From Euryarchaeota archaeon UBA605 (GTDB lineage Archaea; Thermoplasmatota; Poseidoniia; Poseidoniales; Thalassarchaeaceae), in NCBI GenBank assembly GCA_002504905.1, contig DATY01000024.1, positions 24,529-88,528 on the forward strand: a stretch of DNA of 64,000 bases, given 5' to 3'. Position 1 is the stretch's first letter; each line of letters opens with the position of its first letter. Shown in pieces: positions 35,001-40,775 of the stretch. Below the pieces are notes generated by a model. The model made no database searches, was not told the DNA's origin, and saw only the letters and a list, made by a program, of their open reading frames with translations. Position numbers and translations under genes: made by a program.

Positions 35001-35451
35001 CTTCCCTAGCCAATCTACTCCAAACTGGATGAATCCCTTGACTACATTCTAACCTCAAAGTATTCATTTCTTCTTCATATGATTTGTCCCATGTTGTCAT
35101 TTTGTATTTTTGAGCAATCAATACAGATAATTTGAATGCCGCAGAGTATTCTGAATTGATCGCCTGTTGCGGTGACGGCAAATGATCTTCTAAACTCATT
35201 CTGGATTGTCTACCTCCCCTTCTCCCGATTCTATTTCGATGGCTACGATTAATTGAATTTTCTTTATTTCCAATATCATCTTTTTCTATTACTTTTGGGG
35301 CGGTTTTTTCCGCTGCTAGAACAGCTAACGCTTTCCAGTTTTTATTTAGTAAATCCCAAGTGTCTGATTTATTAATAGCCCTCTTCCGACGACCTATATC
35401 ATCTCCTGCTCTTTGCAGGTCCGAAATACAATCTAATAGATACTGCTCCAA
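32080..35451 (-). CDS. Giant helical-repeat protein with C-terminal PIN nuclease domain
   Basis: An 1123-residue protein. About 850 N-terminal residues are almost wholly helical and repeat-like, in TPR/HEAT style (for example YNESIKMIEKLSINNEDQLI, RLNAARAYKEGALKIEENY, TWKEAVELLDQNPELETLL). The C-terminal part is a PIN-like ribonuclease domain: LILVDTNVLIHALKDDL near residue 905 supplies the first Asp, PPAALSEFTNRT a middle acidic residue, and LVATRDSDFRLVSRALEEE near 1097 the late acidic pair. A long insertion in the PIN domain separates these. PIN domains act in RNA cleavage, toxins and rRNA processing. With this scaffold the protein more likely belongs to a large RNA-handling complex than to a toxin pair. 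There is no antitoxin-like gene beside it. The function is undetermined. Confidence 0.82.
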   Translation of the reverse strand: MEQYLLDCISDLQRAGDDIGRRKRAINKSDTWDLLNKNWKALAVLAAEKTAPKVIEKDDIGNKENSINRSHRNRIGRRGGRQSRMSLEDHLPSPQQAINSEYSAAFKLSVLIAQKYKMTTWDKSYEEEMNTLRLECSQGIHPVWSRLAREAPIFAEFERFDIIEEETKIFNSKDWIKEANLDPNDITSLRNWLNMEIPFSLTSTQALSLEKIRKDLAGRPRPLLWPQIMKGKLRGLENEGALLESILLLSANSGEAIEVLEKIKDVKGLKTVVAKQIKLFLLNNNDHDGIIDCINQKGEDKLANAIRINAWKKIELIDEELSLELLLSGKKILENANETLPTILLWRISKKLFEKEEYNESIKMIEKLSINNEDQLIFSIKAISKSYSEKFEQTILQSLNNSEEESIAFAMRSIDAPSKIQLEASKILAKTDSIRYTDEILSVMTRTADIENLAEKMNVDSSLGLVYPFRALMVWHLMPADVGVKKIDQLIDLRRQALISLETSEKDDVLSDVSISLISLLGGVPSDINSIHKILDKSAIIVLNQVRKALSSDGSGVVKNSLIASLDESIGQIELSTLDRRLFEALIDSLYVNSSAMQLQSGNTEKEENALLTLERLAAKEDNTIRTIRAITNLVKEHNVGIESLEKWYRIHDKDSAEYQIIRAALQKKNGNRLNAARAYKEGALKIEENYEESSLILRKAMIEYAHSETWKEAVELLDQNPELETLLTQRFQLYLRTCADNNSGKTDIATKRLIRFVSEQEKINKADLEGDYNKRRKEALELIQRYPDEHNLPDRNFKGRVKAALMTLEKSGGSRESDLERRFQLELHDMKDIFELTLLGEQIAEQNPLRGIRRFEEAIETGYFKGRQIERLRDTQRAVFVSQSSNIPIKDRRTLKNLGLKSLILVDTNVLIHALKDDLLQEISNDDFGSFDWSVERSFHMMLRRQGGKETFLSIPPAALSEFTNRTKNPDAVVKLFNDVYINREQWNKKITPEFLKKKVKQICKSFSTWPQEDYSKKLSKIELEEFLLKHENIFQLVDDQKRNRSEEIPKRTELNGKEIYPEGGDMEIMRDAASLASLPLQEIGNILVATRDSDFRLVSRALEEEYGFGVVSDAQQLNSRI

Positions 35452-35563
35452 TTGAAGACACTCCGATAAGTCGCCCCAAAGCCCCTCCTACATGAACACA
35501 CCGCCTTCTCATGCAAGACAGAAAAAGGGAGAACTCAAGATATGTTACGAATCAGGAGTCTTC

Positions 35564-36034
35564 ATGGAGGTTCTGGCCACGCTAGTAATACTCCTTCATC
35601 CAATCGCTGCTCTAGCAATTATTTGGCAATTTTTCAAACAAAGAAAATGGCGTTTTGAGCGGTCCAAATTACCGAACGATCTAAGAAATGAGGGAATTTC
35701 TAGACATGAAAAAATGGGGAATAAGATTTTTATTTATGTAATACTGGTCATTTGCCTCGCTTTTGTTTCAAAGATAATATATTTCCAAATTAATAATGGA
35801 GTAGTTACTTTTTCCGACATAGCACCCAATCATTTTCATGGATGGGCTGGTATCATTGGACTATTTTTGATAATATATTTGAGACAACTTGGTATAAAAG
35901 CCAGCAATAATAGAAACAGTGAGAAGCCTTATGCAAAAATTAGCAACCTTCATGGAAGAATAAGTGATGTGATGATGTACTTGATAATTATACATGCATT
36001 TCTAGGATTTTTATATTTATTTACCTATCTTTGA
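35564..36034 (+). CDS. Four-helix membrane protein, DUF4079 / cytochrome b561-like
   Basis: About 156 residues with four TM helices: VLATLVILLHPIAALAIIWQ, IFIYVILVICLAFVSKIIY, WAGIIGLFLIIYLRQLG and MMYLIIIHAFLGFLYLF. Histidines fall near the helix ends (LLHPIA, APNHFHGWAG, SNLHGRIS, IIHAFLG), the pattern of heme b-binding cytochrome b561-like proteins and of the DUF4079 family found in cyanobacteria and some archaea. Heme binding is therefore plausible but unproven. The ATG at 35564 has AGGAG five bases upstream and is favoured over the open frame from 35492. Its end overlaps the convergent DHH gene by 10 bases. Confidence 0.72.
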   Translation: MEVLATLVILLHPIAALAIIWQFFKQRKWRFERSKLPNDLRNEGISRHEKMGNKIFIYVILVICLAFVSKIIYFQINNGVVTFSDIAPNHFHGWAGIIGLFLIIYLRQLGIKASNNRNSEKPYAKISNLHGRISDVMMYLIIIHAFLGFLYLFTYL

Positions 36035-37011
36035 GACCAAATTTTTAACCATTCATCAATATTTGATTCAATATCTTCTCTAACAACCTCTCTATTAGTA
36101 ACAATCTTGTTGTCAATAGGTTTTATTCTACAGCCACAAGCATTGGCATGCCCCCCTCCATCTAAGTCAAAATTGGTCGCTAACTTAGTTAAGTCAAAGA
36201 TACCTCCTGATTTATGAAGGAAAGAATTTGTATAAAATGAAGCCGACACGGGATAATTTTCCTCCTCCTCAAAAGTCGCTCCAATATCTCCATGTATAAC
36301 CATACAAGCATCACATTCTTCTCCAGCAATTGCTGTAACAAGATATCCGTTAGATCTAATCTTTAAATTCTCTAATCTTGCAATTGCTAGCCTGTCAATA
36401 ATGTAGAGGTTTTCTTTAATAATTCGATTAAGATATTCTTGTTTAGCCACTCTCTCGTTTAACTCTAATCTGATATCCGGTAAATTTAATATTTCATTTA
36501 TGGGTTTCCTATTTTCAATATTTTCTAGTATCTTCATTGTTATCTCATTACTTGAACCTATTATTCTCCCTAACCAAAGCACCTTATTATCGCCTTTAAA
36601 TTCATCAATCGAAATAGAACCTCCATCTAACTTATCAACCCAAAGCATAGTTTCTGACAAATCAGATAAATCGATTTTTTCTTTAAGAAGATTGTATGCA
36701 ATTCTCGCAGCACTGGGGGTTTCCTCCCATAATATAACACAATTTTCTTCGGTTCTTTCTTTAGGAGCATTTGATTTATGATGATCTATACTTAGTCCAC
36801 AATTCGGATGCCTTGGTAAATCACAAATTGCTGTATTTCTATCAATTAAGTCGTCCATCATTCCTGCACGTAAATTTCCTGGATGGCCAAAAATCACCTC
36901 TGCTTTTGGCCACCATCTTTTCAAAATGGCAGCAGTTACTACTCCATCTAAATCACTATCTGTAATTATTTTTTTAATGTCAAGGGTTAATGCTTTAGAG
37001 TAAATATCCAC
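36025..37011 (-). CDS. DHH-family phosphoesterase (RecJ/NrnA-like)
   Basis: Metal-dependent phosphoesterase of the DHH/DHHA1 superfamily. Motif I is IITDSDLDGVVTAAIL (residues ~15-30), motif II is AICDLPRHP (~62-70), and the signature motif III is LSIDHHKSNAP (~74-84). The DHHA1 substrate motif appears as DLDGGGHANACGCRI near residue 287. About 328 residues matches NrnA-like oligoribonucleases/pAp phosphatases and small archaeal RecJ homologues, rather than full bacterial RecJ. Candidate substrates are short oligonucleotides, cyclic dinucleotides or single-stranded nucleic acid. The ATG complementary to 37009-37011 fits. Confidence 0.88.
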   Translation of the reverse strand: MDIYSKALTLDIKKIITDSDLDGVVTAAILKRWWPKAEVIFGHPGNLRAGMMDDLIDRNTAICDLPRHPNCGLSIDHHKSNAPKERTEENCVILWEETPSAARIAYNLLKEKIDLSDLSETMLWVDKLDGGSISIDEFKGDNKVLWLGRIIGSSNEITMKILENIENRKPINEILNLPDIRLELNERVAKQEYLNRIIKENLYIIDRLAIARLENLKIRSNGYLVTAIAGEECDACMVIHGDIGATFEEEENYPVSASFYTNSFLHKSGGIFDLTKLATNFDLDGGGHANACGCRIKPIDNKIVTNREVVREDIESNIDEWLKIWSQR

Positions 37012-37086
37012 TGAAACCCCTCATCTATTACTAAGGGCTACTCTCCTCTTGGTATAATTCAATATCGATAACCTCTCCCCAATACT

Positions 37087-37488
37087 ATGGAAACGTCATG
37101 CGGCTTCATTCTAATGAATTATGACAGTATACTCTTGCTACAATATCCTCAAGGACATTGGAGTTTTCCTAAAGGGCATATTGAGGAAGATGATAACGAC
37201 CATTTTGCTACAGCTAAGAGAGAATTACTAGAAGAAACCGGTATTTCTGAAGTTTCAATAATCGATGGATGGATGTCGAGAACTGAATATACTTTTTTTT
37301 CAAAGGGTACTCCTACAACCAAACAGGTTTTTTGGTATTTAGCAAATACCGACGAACTCAATGTTAAATTATCTCATGAGCATACTAATTATATGTGGGT
37401 GAATTTTGACGAAGCATATGAGCAATTAACTTTTGATCAGGAAGTGGATTTACTACACTCCGCTAAAAACTTCCTAAATCTAAATTAA
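37087..37488 (+). CDS. Nudix hydrolase, diadenosine-tetraphosphatase-like
   Basis: A 133-residue Nudix protein resembling NUDT2-type Ap4A hydrolases: METSCGFILMNYDSILLLQY, then WSFPKGHIEEDDNDHFATAK, RELLEETGIS. The Nudix box is intact in its catalytic half (RELLEETG), but one residue is inserted between G and R compared with the strict G-x5-E-x7-REUxEE consensus, with Asp in the loop. The KQVFWYLANTDE strand also fits the family. Its stop codon overlaps that of the convergent exporter gene by 4 bases. Confidence 0.9.
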   Translation: METSCGFILMNYDSILLLQYPQGHWSFPKGHIEEDDNDHFATAKRELLEETGISEVSIIDGWMSRTEYTFFSKGTPTTKQVFWYLANTDELNVKLSHEHTNYMWVNFDEAYEQLTFDQEVDLLHSAKNFLNLN

Positions 37489-38096
37489 TTTGTGTAAATA
37501 CTCCAAGCAATCCATATCATGACTAACCCAATTATAATATCAATTATTCTCCATACTTTCTTAGTTTTCAATAATGGAGCTAGACGACGAGCTCCGAATC
37601 CGAGGCTGTAAAAAAATAGAAATGACGAAGTCATTGCTCCAATGGCGAATGTAATTTTTTCATCACCTTGAAATTGTAATGAGGCAGTGCCTAAAAGTAC
37701 CGTAGTATCCAGATATACATGAGGATTCAACCAAGTAAAACCTAGAGTGATAATTGCAGTTTTTTTCGCACTAACAAGACTTTCTTCCTCGTCAATGTCC
37801 AGAGCATTTCCACTATATGCTGCCTTGAATCTCATTATTGAGTAAATAATTAAGAAAGAAATCGCAAACCATCTTATCAATTCAGAAATATTTTCTGAAT
37901 TAGATATAATCTCTCCAAATCCAAAAACTCCTAACGCTATTAGCGCAGCATCAGAAAATGCACATATTGTACAAACGAGAAAGACATGCCTATCAGATAA
38001 TCCCTGACGAATTACAAATGCATTTTGCGCACCAATCGCAACTATTAGAGATAGACTAATTAATGCACCTTCGAACCCCGCTGATTCGATACTCAA
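37485..38096 (-). CDS. LysE/ArgO-family amino-acid exporter
   Basis: A 203-residue membrane protein with about six TM helices. It begins FEGALISLSLIVAIGAQNAF, the conserved LysE/ArgO N-terminus with the GAQNAFV signature, followed by RQGLSDRHVFLVC. FTWLNPHVYLDTTVLLGTAS contains the conserved LNPHxYLDT motif. Members export basic amino acids such as arginine and lysine. The exact substrate is not visible from sequence. It lies 9 bases downstream of the cobalamin adenosyltransferase gene and is probably co-transcribed. Confidence 0.92.
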   Translation of the reverse strand: MSIESAGFEGALISLSLIVAIGAQNAFVIRQGLSDRHVFLVCTICAFSDAALIALGVFGFGEIISNSENISELIRWFAISFLIIYSIMRFKAAYSGNALDIDEEESLVSAKKTAIITLGFTWLNPHVYLDTTVLLGTASLQFQGDEKITFAIGAMTSSFLFFYSLGFGARRLAPLLKTKKVWRIIDIIIGLVMIWIAWSIYTN

Positions 38097-38105
38097 TTAT
38101 TCCAC

Positions 38106-38687
38106 CTATCTTTTACCGAGAGGGGTCCAAAGAGTCTCACCTTCTTCTCCGGTAAGCCATCGAGAGAGTACAAAACAGTGATCAGAAAGCCTGTTAAGAT
38201 AACTTATGACTTCATGTCTAACTTCTTCACGAAGAGCACAAGCCTCTCTCTCGGCTCTTCGAACAATAGTTCGAGCCATATGTAAATGCGCTACCATTGG
38301 AGTACCTGTTGGAAGTATAAATGACGACAGAGGCTCTAAATCTTCTAACATGTAATCCATCTCTTTTACTAATCGTTCACCAGCTTCAACTCCAATGATC
38401 GACATTTGCTTTGGCACACCTCCAGGGGGGCACGCGCATTCAGCACCGACATCAAATAATTCCTGCTGGATTATTCCAAGCATCCGATCAGCCTCAATAA
38501 GGCGATTATCAGCGATTTTAGGTCGATTATTTATTTCTGCACGAACGATTCCAATTGCTGAGTTTGCCTCATCAATTGTGCCATATATAGCCACTCTAGG
38601 GTGTTCTTTCCCAACACGAGTGCCATCTACAAGAGAAGTTTCTCCACCATCGCCACCGCCAGTATGAACCTTAGTTATCCGAACCAT
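38106..38687 (-). CDS. pduO: Cob(I)alamin adenosyltransferase, PduO type
   Basis: Transfers the adenosyl group of ATP to cob(I)alamin, making adenosylcobalamin. The N-terminal ATP-binding segment is VHTGGGDGGETSLVDGTRVG (usually TxTGDxGxT). The next motif is RVAIYGTIDEANSAIGIVRA. SSFILPTGTPMVAHLHMART and VRRAERE hold the conserved Arg residues of the family. LNRLSDHCFVLSRW closes the fold. 193 residues is normal. The likely client in this window is NrdJ; methylmalonyl-CoA mutase may be another, but is not here. It heads a pair with the LysE-type exporter. Confidence 0.93.
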   Translation of the reverse strand: MVRITKVHTGGGDGGETSLVDGTRVGKEHPRVAIYGTIDEANSAIGIVRAEINNRPKIADNRLIEADRMLGIIQQELFDVGAECACPPGGVPKQMSIIGVEAGERLVKEMDYMLEDLEPLSSFILPTGTPMVAHLHMARTIVRRAEREACALREEVRHEVISYLNRLSDHCFVLSRWLTGEEGETLWTPLGKR

Positions 38688-38733
38688 CTTGTATCTCCGG
38701 AAGGGTTTGGCAATATGAACAATCGTTTAAACA

Positions 38734-39429
38734 TCAACTCAAATCTAAATGTTTTCTAATCGCTTCTATCCAAGATTTATCGACAGCATCCCATCCGCCA
38801 ATTTTCTCTAATTCCATAGTATGTTCCATACGAGCGTCTTCATTATTTTCTTTCTCATAAATCAAAGCTAGAGCTGAATGACTCATCGCATTAATCCATT
38901 GCTTATCCATATCCCAAGACTTTTCAAAATGAGCAATTGCACCATCTTTTCCATGAATTAAACCTCTACTAATCTGCCTTAGCCCTGACTTAGACCATGA
39001 AATTCCTTGAACGCCAATTATCAAACCTCTAAATACAAGATAAATTTCTAAGCATACCAAAATCGAAGCCAGTATAAAAGAACCAATCTGCTCCATTTGT
39101 GAAGCTTCACTCCATCTTTCAGAAAGAAGAGTAATTGATCCTATGCAAAATAGTATCCCTCCGAATGGAGCAACTATGACATCATCGTCAGATACTGACA
39201 TTTTTATTACTCCATAAATCACTGCAAAACCTCCGACAAACGCAGAAATATAAGCTGGAGCAAGTTCGTTCCCTTCACCCCTTGGGGCACTAGTCGCTAA
39301 CCATAGAATAGCTGCTATGAATAATAAAATAGCGGCAAAATAACCACTTATTTCCGGGAAAGGTTGTTTTCTACTATACCAAAAAACAGTAATCCCGAGT
39401 ATTGAAAATAATAAAATCCAAGGCCACAT
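38734..39429 (-). CDS. Unknown membrane protein with a soluble C-terminal tail
   Basis: About 231 residues, family unknown. There are five probable TM helices: WPWILLFSILGITVFWY, ISGYFAAILLFIAAILWLA, AYISAFVGGFAVIYGVI, IVAPFGGILFCIGSITLL and IGSFILASILVCLEIYLVF. The last ~75 residues are helical and soluble (GKDGAIAHFEKSWDMDKQW, ALALIYEKENNEDARMEHTM) with a TPR-like pattern. The ATG at 39429 starts at MWPWILLF; the open frame to 39471 would overlap the preceding gene. It follows that gene by 5 bases and likely forms a two-gene unit with it. Confidence 0.72.
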   Translation of the reverse strand: MWPWILLFSILGITVFWYSRKQPFPEISGYFAAILLFIAAILWLATSAPRGEGNELAPAYISAFVGGFAVIYGVIKMSVSDDDVIVAPFGGILFCIGSITLLSERWSEASQMEQIGSFILASILVCLEIYLVFRGLIIGVQGISWSKSGLRQISRGLIHGKDGAIAHFEKSWDMDKQWINAMSHSALALIYEKENNEDARMEHTMELEKIGGWDAVDKSWIEAIRKHLDLS

Positions 39430-39434
39430 AACAA

Positions 39435-39755
39435 TCACTCTGTTGATTCGACGCCCCATCCCGGTGCCCAAAAATCTTCGTCATCTAGCCAGTTCAACCA
39501 TTCTGTTGAATCCGCTCTTAAAAGTCTAAAACATCTCCTATCCAAACCCGCCAATAATTCATCAGAAACCTCACCTTTCTGATGTGAATCAGTCCATTCT
39601 ATTTGCATTTGTCTGATTAGCCTTTGACCTTCGGTATAATTATCAAAATTTCTTTCACAAACTTCTCTCAAATCTTGTAGCCATAATTTCGTGCCTTTAA
39701 TATGAAGATTGTCATGAATGACTTTTTCTTTCTTTTTGAATGGCCACCATCCCAT
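39435..39755 (-). CDS. Small uncharacterised acidic protein
   Basis: About 106 residues beginning MGWWPFKKKEKVIHDNLHIK. The basic, Trp-rich N-terminus is followed by amphipathic helices (LWLQDLREVCERNFDNYTEG, VSDELLAGLDRRCFRLLRAD) and a Trp-rich acidic end (TEWLNWLDDEDFWAPGWGVE). No family recognised. The ATG at 39755 is chosen because the open frame to 39818 would leave only 14 bases to the divergent rlmH. It sits directly upstream of the membrane protein gene at 38734-39429. Confidence 0.65.
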   Translation of the reverse strand: MGWWPFKKKEKVIHDNLHIKGTKLWLQDLREVCERNFDNYTEGQRLIRQMQIEWTDSHQKGEVSDELLAGLDRRCFRLLRADSTEWLNWLDDEDFWAPGWGVESTE

Positions 39756-39832
39756 GATAATCGTCCTTGCGTTAAGGCCTTCTTTCTTGATGCTTTGCGA
39801 ATAATCAAAGAGTACCAATCCTTGCGTGGGCC

Positions 39833-40267
39833 ATGGGGCGCGTTTTTGTTCACTTACATGGTAAGGCTAAAGATTCATCATTTAGAGCGGCAATATCTGA
39901 CTATGCAAACAGATTAAACTCTGATGGTGTACAAATAGTGGAGCATAGAAATAAGACCGAACCTGGTGATTATCTGGATGATGTAATTAAAAAAGCAGGT
40001 AATGATAAAGTCATTCTCTTGCAAGAAAAAGGTGAAAATCTCGATAGTATGGGGTATTCTGAAAAAATGAAAAAATGGCGTATATCTACAAGCTCCGTTC
40101 ATTTAGTTGTAGGCCCACCTGGAGGATTCGGATCTTATGGAGGAGATTTAAAATCACTTTCTTTAGGCAAGATTACACTTCCACATGAGTTAGCTGCAGT
40201 AGTTCTACTAGAACAATTATATCGTTCTTGTACAATTATCAAAGGTTTACCATATCACCGTGCATAA
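39833..40267 (+). CDS. rlmH: RlmH-type 23S rRNA pseudouridine methyltransferase
   Basis: SPOUT-fold methyltransferase related to RlmH, which methylates N3 of pseudouridine 1915 in helix 69 of the large rRNA (E. coli numbering). The SAM-binding knot is seen in VHLVVGPPGGFGSYGGDLKS, followed by LSLGKITLPHELAAVVLLEQ and the C-terminal LYRSCTIIKGLPYHRA, matching the LSLSxMTxPHxxxRVxLxEQxYRA...PYH consensus. The central VILLQEKGENLDSMGYSEKM equals the family's LDxxGKxxSSxxFA strand. 144 residues is close to the normal 155. RlmH is mostly bacterial, with scattered archaeal members. Its end abuts panD's end (convergent). Confidence 0.92.
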   Translation: MGRVFVHLHGKAKDSSFRAAISDYANRLNSDGVQIVEHRNKTEPGDYLDDVIKKAGNDKVILLQEKGENLDSMGYSEKMKKWRISTSSVHLVVGPPGGFGSYGGDLKSLSLGKITLPHELAAVVLLEQLYRSCTIIKGLPYHRA

Positions 40268-40630
40268 TTAATCAAAATTAATAATTTTATTTTCACTATT
40301 TACGTGAATAATAGTAGGCACATGACCTTTAATTTGACTTTCTTCAACCATCTTGTAAGTCACTAAAATAACTAAGTCTCCGGGGTTTACAAGATGTGCA
40401 GCCGCACCATTGATACAAATCTCGCCACTGCCTCTTTCGCCTAATATCACATAGGTTTCTAGTCTCGAACCATTGGTTAAATTTAGCACCTCTATTTTTT
40501 CCCATTCTGAAATATTTGCTGCATCAAGTAAATCCTCATCAATTGTAATTGATCCGATATAATTTATATTGGCTTCTGTTACAGTAGCCCGATGAATTTT
40601 TGAATTCATAACCGTTCGCAATGATGTCAT
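40268..40630 (-). CDS. panD: Aspartate 1-decarboxylase, pyruvoyl-dependent bacterial type
   Basis: Makes beta-alanine from aspartate for pantothenate and coenzyme A. The proenzyme cleaves itself at Gly26-Ser27 (NYIGSITID), turning the Ser into the pyruvoyl cofactor. Other active-site residues match E. coli PanD: Lys11 in MNSKIHRATVTEA, and Arg56 and Tyr60 in NGSRLETYVILGERGSG. GAAAHLVNPGDLVILVTYKM is the conserved C-terminal part. Most archaea that make beta-alanine use a PLP-dependent decarboxylase (MfnA type), so this is likely of bacterial origin. The start at 40630 gives the usual N-terminus, and an AT-rich box 29 bases upstream suggests a leaderless transcript. Confidence 0.95.
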   Translation of the reverse strand: MTSLRTVMNSKIHRATVTEANINYIGSITIDEDLLDAANISEWEKIEVLNLTNGSRLETYVILGERGSGEICINGAAAHLVNPGDLVILVTYKMVEESQIKGHVPTIIHVNSENKIINFD

Positions 40631-40655
40631 CGAGCCTTCCGAATTTAATCCTACA

Positions 40656-40663
40656 TTTTAATC
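40656..40663 (-). promoter_or_regulatory. Candidate TATA box for panD
   Basis: On the minus strand ATTAAAAT is centred about 29 bases before the panD ATG, the distance expected if the transcript begins at or next to the start codon. Inspection only. Confidence 0.35.
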
Positions 40664-40775
40664 CGAGGTAGTGTTGAACTTTGATACTAAAACGTCTCGT
40701 TGATACATCCGCTCTCAACTTAGGGTGTGCGTTGATAAATGAATTACATTTAGGAATGATACTTCGGTGGTCACG

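Noticed and set aside
32080..35451. PIN protein as a VapC-type toxin
   Set aside because: VapC toxins are about 130 residues with a small antitoxin gene just upstream; neither is true here.
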